Assembly (NCBI GenBank): GCA_964413525.1
Contig: CAYPTI010000006.1
Location: 2,404-28,121, forward strand
DNA: 25,718 nt
Source of the DNA: CAYPTI01 sp964413525 [NCBI: uncultured bacterium]
GTDB lineage: Bacteria; T1Sed10-126
Direction of reading: 5' to 3'
This document shows, one piece after another, positions 15,703-22,727 of the stretch. The position numbers were made by a program, and so were the translations under genes. The notes beneath the pieces are model-generated. The model was not told where the DNA came from. It saw only the letters and a program-made list of their open reading frames with translations, and did not search any database. The stretch's first letter is position 1. Every line of letters starts with the position of its first letter.

Positions 15703-16529
15703 CCTCCCGCCTTGCCGCCATTCAGTTACGTGCCGAACCGAACGCGACGCTGGAAGAAAACGTTGAGCGAGCCATGCAATCCGTCGACCAGATCGGTTCC
15801 GGAGCCGATCTGGTCGTCCTGCCGGAGTATTTCTCCACGTCCTACTTCCCCTCGGATCAGGATCCCGATGATTTCAATCTAGCCCTGGAGGAAAACGATC
15901 CGGTCCTGCGAATCGTGAAACGGACGGCAGCCGAATCCGAGACAGCCGTTGTCGCCCCCCTGTTCGAGAAAGGGATGGCCGGCGGTCGGTACTACAACAC
16001 GGCCTTCGTGATCGATCGTCGGGGAACCCAGGTGGGGAAATATCGCAAACTTCACCCGTTCCAGCGCCCGGGGTACAACGAACGGTACTATTTCGCCCCG
16101 GGCAACCTCGGGGTACCGGTGTTCGACGTGGCCGGGATCAAGTTCGGAATCATGCTCTGTTACGACCGCCACTTTCCCGAAATCGCCCGGGTCGCGGCGC
16201 TTCGGGGAGCGGAAGCCATGCTGGTCCCAACCTGCAGTTTCGGGGAGGAGAATCGGGACCGGGTCTGGTTGAAGGAGCTGACCGGGATCGCGGTTGCCAA
16301 TTCCCTCTACGTGATCGGCGTCAACCGGGCCGGTTCCGACGGAGGCAAAACCCACTTCGGCGCCACCACGGCCGTTGATCCCCGGGGAAATGAACTGAAC
16401 ACGCTGGATGCTGATCCGGGAAAACTGCTGGTCGACATTGACCCATCGCTGGTGGAGGAAGTCAGACGGACCACCAAACACCTGAACGATGTCCGCGAGG
16501 AACTGCTCCCCGATCTCGACAGCCTGTAG
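15699..16529 (+). CDS. Carbon-nitrogen hydrolase (nitrilase superfamily) 2
   Basis: A 276-residue nitrilase-fold amidohydrolase with Glu43 (LPEYFS), Lys117 (YRKLHPF) and the nucleophile Cys154 (MLCYDRHFPE). The CYDRHFPE context and the HPFQRPGYNERYYFAPG loop resemble the N-carbamoyl-beta-alanine / N-carbamoylputrescine amidohydrolase branch. That branch releases ammonia and CO2 from ureido acids, and placing it there is family knowledge and not proof. The ATG overlaps the upstream cyclase stop by four bases. This is the last gene of the plus arm. No terminator is visible in the 120 bases before the convergent genes. It shares the fold and triad with the hydrolase at 2203-3051 but is clearly diverged from it. 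Confidence 0.92.
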   Translation: MTSRLAAIQLRAEPNATLEENVERAMQSVDQIGSGADLVVLPEYFSTSYFPSDQDPDDFNLALEENDPVLRIVKRTAAESETAVVAPLFEKGMAGGRYYNTAFVIDRRGTQVGKYRKLHPFQRPGYNERYYFAPGNLGVPVFDVAGIKFGIMLCYDRHFPEIARVAALRGAEAMLVPTCSFGEENRDRVWLKELTGIAVANSLYVIGVNRAGSDGGKTHFGATTAVDPRGNELNTLDADPGKLLVDIDPSLVEEVRRTTKHLNDVREELLPDLDSL

Positions 16530-16652
16530 CCGGAGCGAGTTTCATCGTTCAACCGTTGGTATACCAAAAGGACTCGATCGTTCCCGTGGAGAGCGAAATC
16601 TTCTGGAGAAACCCTTGCCTCGTGAAGGACCCGGACCGGCGGGACAATCGAT

Positions 16653-16826
16653 CTAATGCACGGCGATGATGAAGATCAGGCAACCGGCCAGGATGGGCTG
16701 AATGAGCAGGATCACCACGAGCAAATAAAAGTTCAGCCTCACACGCTCGGCCACCTGCTGAAGCCGAGCCCTTCGTCCTTCTCGTCCTTCCCCCTTCGAT
16801 TCTTGCTGTTCCATCGTGTTGTTCAT
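16653..16826 (-). CDS. 57-residue single-helix membrane protein
   Basis: A short gene reading from an ATG at 16826 to a TAG at 16653. It has a textbook ribosome site, AAGGAGG, ten bases before the ATG, and starts 27 bases after the Sco-like gene stop on the same strand. The first 30 residues are hydrophilic and charged (MNNTMEQQESKGEG, then RRARLQQVAERVRL). They are followed by one strongly hydrophobic helix of about 24 residues containing ILLIQPILAGCLIFIIAV and a two-residue end. This predicts a tail-anchored or single-pass protein with a positively charged cytosolic side. The position suggests a role with the Sco protein, perhaps in assembly of a respiratory oxidase. I do not recognise a family. 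Confidence 0.7.
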   Translation of the reverse strand: MNNTMEQQESKGEGREGRRARLQQVAERVRLNFYLLVVILLIQPILAGCLIFIIAVH

Positions 16827-16853
16827 CGCCTGAATTCCTCCTTACCGTGGACC

Positions 16854-17507
16854 TTACGATAGAATCTGACCCAGCGTGGACTGAACCTCCTGGACCGACC
16901 AGTCACTTCCCCGGTACATCTCCTGGACGACCCCATCGCCGTCCACGATGTAGGTCCGCATGGTGTGGGACTTCACCGTGTCCTCCCCCCGGATCACATG
17001 GATCTTGAACCGATCGAGCAACCGCTCGACCGCCTCGAACTCTCCGGTAATAAGGGAAAAGTTGTCGAAATTCACCCCGTAGTCCCGGCCGTAGTTTCGC
17101 AGGACATCCGGGCGGTCGAATTCCGGATCGAACGTAACGTGCAGAAACTGCACCGGACGACTGTCCCCCCGGTTCACCCGCTCCTGGAGCTGCACCATGT
17201 GGCGGGTTAACCGGGGACACATCTGGTCCATGGGGCAACGGGTGTAGAAGAAACTGATCACAAGCGGTTTCTCGGGCAGATCCTCAAACGAAAACTGGTC
17301 TCCCCGGTGGTTCATCAGTCCCTCGTCGGGAAACCCTTCGATCGAGGTCCCGATCAGGGACCCGGGTTCGTCGGGTTCTCCGACCGTTTCGGTCTCGTAC
17401 TCAACGTCAACGGTCCCCTCCTCGGACTCCCCGCAGGCCGTGATCCCGGCCACCAGTCCCAGAGTCACCAGTCCAACCAGGAACATTCTCATCCAGAAAG
17501 ACTTCAC
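16854..17507 (-). CDS. SCO1/SenC-family copper-binding lipoprotein
   Basis: A 217-residue thioredoxin-fold protein of the SCO1/SenC family (PF02630), which delivers copper to cytochrome c oxidase or acts as a thiol redox protein outside the cytoplasmic membrane. A lipobox ITAC puts the lipidated Cys at 25. The metal motif is CPMDQMCP (Cys91 and Cys97), with five residues between the Cys instead of the three in classical CxxxC proteins; the distal His is His181 (KSHTMRTYIVD). The start is a GTG at 17507 with AAGGAGA upstream. It lies 18 bases after the His-rich protein gene and is followed by the 57-residue membrane protein. No cytochrome oxidase gene is in the window, so the target is unknown. 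Confidence 0.92.
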   Translation of the reverse strand: MKSFWMRMFLVGLVTLGLVAGITACGESEEGTVDVEYETETVGEPDEPGSLIGTSIEGFPDEGLMNHRGDQFSFEDLPEKPLVISFFYTRCPMDQMCPRLTRHMVQLQERVNRGDSRPVQFLHVTFDPEFDRPDVLRNYGRDYGVNFDNFSLITGEFEAVERLLDRFKIHVIRGEDTVKSHTMRTYIVDGDGVVQEMYRGSDWSVQEVQSTLGQILS

Positions 17508-17525
17508 GGTGAATTCTCCTTGAAT

Positions 17526-18053
17526 TCAGTTCGTACCGGAACGCTCGGACGCTTCGACGGTCACAGTAATCGTATCACCGATCGGGGTTCCCCGGTACAT
17601 CAGATCCGCGTGATTTCGATTGCTTAACGTCACCTTCAGTTCATTGGTTCCTTCCGGAAGGTCCCTGAGGGAATACTCCGGGCGATAAAACATCGCCTTC
17701 ATCTCCCCGTTCACGTAGAGGTGAGCGTGGCCCACGTAGGGAACCTCCGGATCGGGGTCGGAGTCGGATTCAAAGGCAAATCGGTCGGTGTGGACGTGGA
17801 TTCTCCAGCCCTCGCCTTCCGAATCCTTCCGGACCTCCAGACGTACCTCGGGAACCGGCGGACCAACCTCCACCGGTTCCGGGTCGTGAACTCCCGAGTG
17901 TCCTTCCTCCGAGGCATGGCTCCCGGCATGGAGGTGATTCCCCGGTTCAACCCTGCCGGAGTTGGAGTCGGGTTGAGCCATCCATTCCAATCCCACCATC
18001 ATTCCGACCGTTCCCGCCACAATGGCCAAACAGACGATCAAGCTTCGGTTCAA
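17526..18053 (-). CDS. Membrane-anchored His-rich extracytoplasmic protein
   Basis: A 175-residue protein with an N-terminal membrane helix (about residues 4-22) and a flexible linker. The linker holds His40, 42, 46, 52 and 56, spaced like a weak metal-binding tract. The beta-rich C-terminal domain contains GHAHLYVNGE (108-117), YSLRDLPEGTNEL and NRNHADLMYRG. The pattern of GHxHLYVNG followed by a strand and an NxxH turn recalls DUF4399-like beta-sandwich domains, but I do not name it firmly. The start is a TTG at 18053, with AAGGAG ten bases upstream. It is the first gene of an operon with the Sco lipoprotein, which together with its histidines suggests periplasmic copper handling. The function is otherwise unknown. 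Confidence 0.8.
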   Translation of the reverse strand: MNRSLIVCLAIVAGTVGMMVGLEWMAQPDSNSGRVEPGNHLHAGSHASEEGHSGVHDPEPVEVGPPVPEVRLEVRKDSEGEGWRIHVHTDRFAFESDSDPDPEVPYVGHAHLYVNGEMKAMFYRPEYSLRDLPEGTNELKVTLSNRNHADLMYRGTPIGDTITVTVEASERSGTN

Positions 18054-18113
18054 CGGTCAACAACTCCTTCGTTCAGGTTTCAATTGGATGGTAAAAAACC
18101 CGAGAAGAAGGAC

Positions 18114-18142
18114 ATGATAACACAAATGGAACAAATCACTAA
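18114..18142 (-). promoter_or_regulatory. Extended -10 promoter of the copper-protein operon
   Basis: On the minus strand TATCAT (18119-18114) carries the extended -10 TG and lies 17 bases downstream of TTAGTG (18142-18137). Transcription would start near 18107, about 55 bases before the TTG start codon of the His-rich protein. The surrounding gap is AT-rich compared with the rest of the window. Confidence 0.4.
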
Positions 18143-18289
18143 AACCGAATCCTGATTTTGAGGATTTTTCCACAATGTACCCCGTCCACCCCTCCGACAA
18201 CGGACCAGTTCTTGTTATTATGTCGGGTTTCGAGGAGACAGTGTGAATCACCGTGACAGCAGGATGACTTCGGTTCCTGGGTGATAATT

Positions 18290-18874
18290 GTGAATCGATT
18301 CAACCTCCAATCTATGAGTTTCATCCTGGTCCTTTTGTTCGGCATGGGGCTTGTTTCCCCTCCCCTACTGGCTCAGGAATCCGAGCCCGACTGGAAGAAC
18401 ACGGTCCAGGCGCCCATCGCCATGGACCGGACGGTGGAAGCCGGGGTTCCCTCGGGGCTTACGGTACCCGTGGTGGAGGCTCTGATCGAAGCGGACGTTC
18501 CGCTGTACACCTACTCGACGTTCCTGCGGACCGTTCCCCGGTTGATGGCGGAGGATCGTTCCGTGCTGGAAGAATACCCGGACCGTATCCGTGAGGTTTC
18601 GTTCACGGATGTGGAAACCCGCCTGGACCGAGCCTGGAAACTCCGGGACGAGCTGGTTGCCCGGGGTTTCCCAATCGACGATCGATTTCCGTCGATTCCG
18701 GCTCCCCTTGAACCCGGCTACGTTTCCCCGGACTTAAGAGACGCAATTCTGGGGGACGATCGAGAACAACCGGACCCGAACGGCGAACAACCGGGTCCGG
18801 GACCGCCCCCGCCCGGCCCCGGGCCGGGACCGAACGGACCGGGACCGGGTCCTCCCGGGGAGCCGGGGCTATGA
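18290..18874 (+). CDS. Unrecognised exported protein with Pro/Gly-rich tail
   Basis: About 194 residues, family not recognised. An N-terminal signal peptide is likely: a polar start with Arg, a hydrophobic core (FILVLLFGMGLV) and a cut after LLAQ. A soluble middle of about 120 residues is acidic and apparently helical. The last 40 residues are low-complexity Pro/Gly/Asn (repeats such as GPGP and PPPPGPGP), probably unfolded and extended. Starts at GTG 18281, GTG 18290 and ATG 18314 are possible. GTG 18290 is chosen because GGTGAT sits four bases upstream and keeps a basic residue before the hydrophobic core. The stop overlaps the next gene as ATGA, so both are made together. It may be a cell-surface or periplasmic protein. 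Confidence 0.7.
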   Translation: MNRFNLQSMSFILVLLFGMGLVSPPLLAQESEPDWKNTVQAPIAMDRTVEAGVPSGLTVPVVEALIEADVPLYTYSTFLRTVPRLMAEDRSVLEEYPDRIREVSFTDVETRLDRAWKLRDELVARGFPIDDRFPSIPAPLEPGYVSPDLRDAILGDDREQPDPNGEQPGPGPPPPGPGPGPNGPGPGPPGEPGL

Positions 18875-19212
18875 GTACCCGACTGGGCGTCCTTGTCTGT
18901 CTGGTGGGCATCGTTTTCCTGACCGCCTGCTCCGCCCATTCTCCGGAGAATTATCTGGCGGAGGACTACGGTGAAATCGGGGCCGACATTTACCTGCAAC
19001 CGGAACAAGCCGAACAAATCCTGTCGGGGACCGGGCTTTCGCCGGAGGAATTTCGGGAGGAATTGAAGGAAATCAGTCGGGATCCCGACCGGGCTCGCCG
19101 GTACCGCTGGGCCTTTGAACGCCGCCTGATCGCGGCGGGAGAACTGCCGGGACCCGGGACGGGTGGAGCCCCCGGAGGATCGGCCCCTCCCCGGCGCCCC
19201 GGGGCGTTTTAG
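18871..19212 (+). CDS. Small lipoprotein with Gly/Pro-rich tail
   Basis: A 113-residue lipoprotein. Its signal peptide ends in the lipobox LTAC (Cys20), followed by Ser, so outer-membrane or surface sorting is possible if the cell is diderm. The middle part (about 45-90) is charged and helical (QAEQILSGTGLSPEEF; REELKEISRDPDRARRY). The last 25 residues are Gly/Pro-rich with two Arg, like the tail of the protein encoded just upstream. The ATG overlaps that gene's stop by four bases, which suggests that the two products work together. A palindrome CGCCCC-GGGGCG at 19195-19206 followed by TTTT overlaps the gene end but has no loop, so termination there is doubtful. The family is not recognised. 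Confidence 0.72.
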   Translation: MSTRLGVLVCLVGIVFLTACSAHSPENYLAEDYGEIGADIYLQPEQAEQILSGTGLSPEEFREELKEISRDPDRARRYRWAFERRLIAAGELPGPGTGGAPGGSAPPRRPGAF

Positions 19213-19257
19213 CCATGACCCCGGGCGTGGTTCCGTTCTCTCCCGGTTGCCTTTGTT

Positions 19258-20154
19258 ATGAATTCTAACGGTCCATCCCACATTCACGTTTCCTCGCCCT
19301 TACGCGCCGACCTTCACCTCCATTCCACCCAGAGCGACGGCCGGTTCGCCGCCGTCAAGGTCGTGGAAATGGCCGTGGAGAAGGGGCTCCAGATCGTTTC
19401 GATCACCGACCACGACACCGTGGCCGGGGTGCCGGCCGCCCGGCAGCGCGCCCGGGAACTCGGGTGCATGTTCGTCGACGGCCTCGAGCTTGAGGCCACC
19501 CTGGAGGAGTCCCCGGACGAACACGATCCCATCCACATCCTCGGGTACGGGATCGACATCACCCACCCGAGTCTGCTCGGCATCCTTCAACAAATCCGGG
19601 ACAATCGGGTCCTCCGGACGGAGGAAATCTGCCGGCAGCTTACCGTGATGGGGTATCCGATCGAGTTCGATCGGGTGCTGGAACGCTCCACCGGTCAATC
19701 CGTCAGCCGGGTTCACATCGCCCAGGTCATGAAGGAAAACGGTTACGTAGGGTCCATCGACGAAGCCTTCCTCCGACTCATCGGAGACGACAAACCCGCT
19801 TACGTCCCCCGGGAAGGTCCGGGACCGGAACAGTTAATCGACCTGATCCACGCCGCCGGCGGCATCGCCGTCTGGGCTCATCCCTACTATTCCGGCCGGG
19901 ACGATCTGCTCGAACCTCTGCTGGACGCGGGACTGGACGGGATCGAGTGCTACCATTCTCAGTTCGATGCCGAAACCGCCCAGCATTACCTCTCCATGGC
20001 CGAAGAACACGATCTGATCGTGACCGGCGGCTCCGATTTTCACGGGACCCTGGAGGAAAATTTTGAACTCGGCGACTGGTGGTTCAACCTCCAGCGTCTT
20101 CCGATCCCCCCGTCGGTGGCCCCGAAGGACGTGACCTCCTTCAAAGCCTCCTGA
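19258..20154 (+). CDS. PHP-domain phosphoesterase (YciV / RNase AM type)
   Basis: A 298-residue PHP-domain protein whose length and motifs match the YciV/TrpH group, shown in E. coli to act as a 5'-3' exonuclease on short RNA or on 3',5'-bisnucleotides. The metal-binding motifs are in order: HLHST (His20, His22), TDHDTVAG (Asp51, His52, Asp53), a Glu near 77-79, WAHPYYSG (His208) and GGSDFHG (Asp260, His262). The three-metal site looks complete. The ATG at 19258 lies 45 bases after the lipoprotein gene, with no obvious strong ribosome site. It is probably a housekeeping RNA-processing enzyme, though other PHP phosphoesterases cannot be excluded. Confidence 0.9.
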   Translation: MNSNGPSHIHVSSPLRADLHLHSTQSDGRFAAVKVVEMAVEKGLQIVSITDHDTVAGVPAARQRARELGCMFVDGLELEATLEESPDEHDPIHILGYGIDITHPSLLGILQQIRDNRVLRTEEICRQLTVMGYPIEFDRVLERSTGQSVSRVHIAQVMKENGYVGSIDEAFLRLIGDDKPAYVPREGPGPEQLIDLIHAAGGIAVWAHPYYSGRDDLLEPLLDAGLDGIECYHSQFDAETAQHYLSMAEEHDLIVTGGSDFHGTLEENFELGDWWFNLQRLPIPPSVAPKDVTSFKAS

Positions 20155-20206
20155 GCTTCCCCGAACAGACTCGGCTCAGTCGTACCGGAATCCCCCCGGA
20201 CGAACG

Positions 20207-21079
20207 CTACCGATCGGAGGGACCCTCCCCATCCAGATCGGTCAGCTCCTGGCTGATGTCTTCGATTTTTTGCTTCTCTTCCTCCGTCAGTTCCTCCCAG
20301 CTCAAATCATTCAACCGATCAAGAATTTGATCGGCCTCCCGGGTCATCTGATCCATCCGTTCCTGCCGCTGTTCCCATTCCCGACGCTTGGACTCCACCT
20401 CCCGCTGACGACGTTTCTCATCCAGCCAGGTCAGGATCGAACGGGAGGGGTTACCCTTCCAGGCGTACAGGAGTCCCGCGGCCAGCCCGGCCAGGTGGGC
20501 TTCGTGGGCGATCGGAGTCTCGGCGAAAAAATTAAGTGTCAGGTCAAACAGCCCCAGAAAAAACACCAGGTACTTCACTTTGATCGGAAAAATCCCCCAG
20601 ATGTACAGCAGTCGATCGGGCCAGTTGATGGCGTACGCTCCGAGAATTCCGTAGATGGCCCCGGAGGCGCCGACCACCGGAATCCGCGTCCCCCAGGCGA
20701 AAATCACCATGCTGAGTCCGGCAACGATGCCGCAGATGAGGTAAAACTGAAGAAACCCGTCGGCTCCCCACACCCGTTCCAGGGAAACCCCGAACATCCA
20801 GAGCACAAACATGTTGAAGAAAAAGTGCCAGAACCCGCCGTGGACGAACATGTAGGTGACGAGCTGCCACACGTATCCCTCAAGAACCATGGCGGGCACG
20901 AGGGCGAACAATTCCCCGAACCAGAGGAGTTCAAATTCTCCCTGTTCAAAATTGAGTACTCGCAGCAACCCGTATTGTCCCGCTCCACCAAAATACAGCA
21001 GTTGAAACAGAAACACGATCCCGGTGGCGATCAGGAGCCATTTGATGAGCGGGCTCATCCCGGGTCCGATCATGGTCAT
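20207..21079 (-). CDS. Rhomboid-family intramembrane serine protease with C-terminal coiled coil
   Basis: A 290-residue membrane protein with about six transmembrane helices. Rhomboid landmarks are visible: HGGFWHFFFNM (His85, Asn89), the catalytic GASGAIYG (Ser139) and AHEAHLAG (His195) with the GxxxG-like helix after it. The active site is complete. After the last helix (about residue 207) comes a soluble tail of about 80 residues, very rich in Arg, Glu and Gln. It probably forms a coiled coil and ends in LSWEELTEEEKQKIEDIS, similar to the DUF6576-type tail of some bacterial rhomboids. The first ATG is at 21079; another in-frame ATG lies two codons later. It is convergent with the PHP gene. 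Substrates are unknown. Confidence 0.92.
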   Translation of the reverse strand: MTMIGPGMSPLIKWLLIATGIVFLFQLLYFGGAGQYGLLRVLNFEQGEFELLWFGELFALVPAMVLEGYVWQLVTYMFVHGGFWHFFFNMFVLWMFGVSLERVWGADGFLQFYLICGIVAGLSMVIFAWGTRIPVVGASGAIYGILGAYAINWPDRLLYIWGIFPIKVKYLVFFLGLFDLTLNFFAETPIAHEAHLAGLAAGLLYAWKGNPSRSILTWLDEKRRQREVESKRREWEQRQERMDQMTREADQILDRLNDLSWEELTEEEKQKIEDISQELTDLDGEGPSDR

Positions 21080-21271
21080 TTGAGTGCGTTTCAGAACGGT
21101 TCACCCCGACGGCAATCCAGCCACGGATCTGTTCCTTTCTGCCCCGCTTGAAGGAACCATTGTAAACCGTCTCCCCCCGGGACATACACCCCGGTCGAGA
21201 ACCTGTCACGTGGGGAGGCGGTTCGCTATCCTTGGTACGGATGAGGCGACCGGCAGGGAAAGGATGATTGG

Positions 21272-21964
21272 ATGGGCACGGCGGGAATTCTCACCGTCGG
21301 CAACGAGTTGCTCAACGGTGAGACGGACGAAACCAACGGCGATTTCCTCCATAACCGGCTTCTCGAACGCAACGTCCGGGTGGTTTTTCGTGGCGTCGTC
21401 GGGGATCGGCCCGGGGACATCATCACCCAGCTTCGGCTTCACCGCCACCTCGACGCGATGCTGGTCACCGGGGGCATCGGTCCCACCCACGATGACCTCA
21501 CCCGGCAGGCCACCGCCCATGCCTTCAACCGTCCGCTTCAGCTCCATGAGGGGGCCGCCAGGGCACTACGGGACTATTACGGCGAAGACTTCAACAACCC
21601 ACGACAATCCATGGCCAACCTGCCCCGGGGAAGCGAGGTCCACATCCTTCGGGACGTCCCCGCCCTGGCGTTCACTGTGGAAAACACCACCGTGTTCCCC
21701 GGCATCCCCCATCTTCTCCGGTTGCTGTTCGATCGGGTCGCGGAACGGTTCGGGGGCACCCCCCTGCACCGGGAATCCCTTGAATTTACCGCCCGGGAGG
21801 CCGATCTGGCTCCGGCTCTCGCGAGCCTCCAGGATGAATTTGATTCCCTGGAGGTGGGTTCGTATCCGAAGCTCAACGGAACGGTCACCGTCGTGCTTCG
21901 CGGGGAGGACGAAACGGTCGTGGACCGGGCCCGAAGCCACCTTGAGAAGAGGATCGACCTCTGA
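21272..21964 (+). CDS. Stand-alone MoCF / CinA N-terminal domain protein
   Basis: A 230-residue protein made of a molybdopterin-binding MoCF-like domain, as in the N-terminal half of CinA (COG1058). Hallmarks are TVGNELLNGETDETN (residues 8-22), with the metal/ligand loop, and TGGIGPTHDDLT (66-77). The C-terminal CinA deamidase domain is missing, as in many archaeal and some bacterial homologues that act as FAD-related or ADP-ribose-type pyrophosphatases. The ATG at 21272 has AAAGGA nine bases upstream. It is divergent from the rhomboid gene and convergent with the GST gene. It could help Mo-cofactor metabolism for the hydroxylase in the same window, but the distance makes that only a possibility. 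Confidence 0.87.
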   Translation: MGTAGILTVGNELLNGETDETNGDFLHNRLLERNVRVVFRGVVGDRPGDIITQLRLHRHLDAMLVTGGIGPTHDDLTRQATAHAFNRPLQLHEGAARALRDYYGEDFNNPRQSMANLPRGSEVHILRDVPALAFTVENTTVFPGIPHLLRLLFDRVAERFGGTPLHRESLEFTAREADLAPALASLQDEFDSLEVGSYPKLNGTVTVVLRGEDETVVDRARSHLEKRIDL

Positions 21965-22036
21965 TCCGACGGTTTTTCCGTCACTCACCGACCGGTTCCA
22001 GTCAAACACCGGCCGGCAAAGTCCTCCGGACGCCTC

Positions 22037-22064
22037 CACGGTCAGGCCCGAGCCTGCACGGTCA
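22037..22064. repeat. Short direct repeat flanking a hairpin in the CinA-GST gap
   Basis: CACGGTCA occurs at 22037-22044 and again at 22057-22064. Between and partly inside them CAGGC (22043-22047) pairs with GCCTG (22052-22056) over a CCGA loop. It sits just after the end of the convergent GST gene. No T-run follows on either strand, so it is only a weak terminator candidate. Confidence 0.3.
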
Positions 22065-22067
22065 CCC

Positions 22068-22727
22068 CTACTCCCCGAGGTTGGACCGGCTGATTCGACC
22101 TCGCTTGAAGGCCCGAACGGTGAGGAACCGATCGGGGGCGGATTGTTTTACCGACGGATGGTCCAGCAGTTCATCCAACCAGGACACCAGAACGTCGTAG
22201 CCCTGAAACCAGTCGGAAAACCGTAGTTCGTCCTCCAACCAGCGAAACCGCTGCCAGTACGGACCAAGGCTCAACCCCAGCATGGAATCGGTGGAAGGGC
22301 GGTGAGTGCGGATCAATTCCTCGATCCAATCCAGTTCCCCGAGAACAGCCTCTCTTCGTTCAACCATGGAACGGTCGTCTTCAAGCCCGATTCGGAAGGC
22401 CTGCACGATAACCTCATCCCACTGCCGAATCGCCAACCGGTGACGCCAGGCCCGGTACGGTTCGTCGGGCCAGCCGTCCTCCCAGCCGGCAACCTCGGCC
22501 ATCCACCCGGCAATCACGGACGATTCGTACAGGACCTTTCCATCGAACCGAAACAGCGGCACGGTCCCAGTGGGGCTCTGTCGGAGAAAATCGTCCGGCT
22601 TGCTCTCCAGATCGATCTCGTCCCTCAGCACCCTGACATCCACCCGGTTGGCCACCGCCAGAACCCGCTGAACGGAGGGACAGTGCACGGAGGTGAGCAA
22701 CCGGCCAAGAGGATGGTCCAACTTCAC
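22068..22727 (-). CDS. Glutathione S-transferase-like protein
   Basis: A 219-residue protein with GST layout. The N-terminal thioredoxin-like domain is marked by LTSVHCPSVQRVL, then TGTVPLF with the cis-Pro that contacts the thiol, and YESSVIAGWMAE (the Glu-Ser that binds the gamma-glutamyl part). A helical C-terminal domain follows. The Ser/Cys in the SVHCPS segment is the likely catalytic position. The start is a GTG at 22727 that overlaps the stop of the membrane-protein gene as GTGA; a much longer in-frame reading upstream would run through that gene. It is the last gene of the phosphate-transporter operon. The substrate and any link to phosphate are unknown. Confidence 0.8.
   Translation of the reverse strand: MKLDHPLGRLLTSVHCPSVQRVLAVANRVDVRVLRDEIDLESKPDDFLRQSPTGTVPLFRFDGKVLYESSVIAGWMAEVAGWEDGWPDEPYRAWRHRLAIRQWDEVIVQAFRIGLEDDRSMVERREAVLGELDWIEELIRTHRPSTDSMLGLSLGPYWQRFRWLEDELRFSDWFQGYDVLVSWLDELLDHPSVKQSAPDRFLTVRAFKRGRISRSNLGE

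Noticed and set aside
19195-19210. CGCCCC-GGGGCG-TTTT as an intrinsic terminator of the lipoprotein gene
   Set aside because: The palindrome has no loop; a real hairpin would keep only four base pairs, and it overlaps the coding end. Evidence is too weak to list as a feature.
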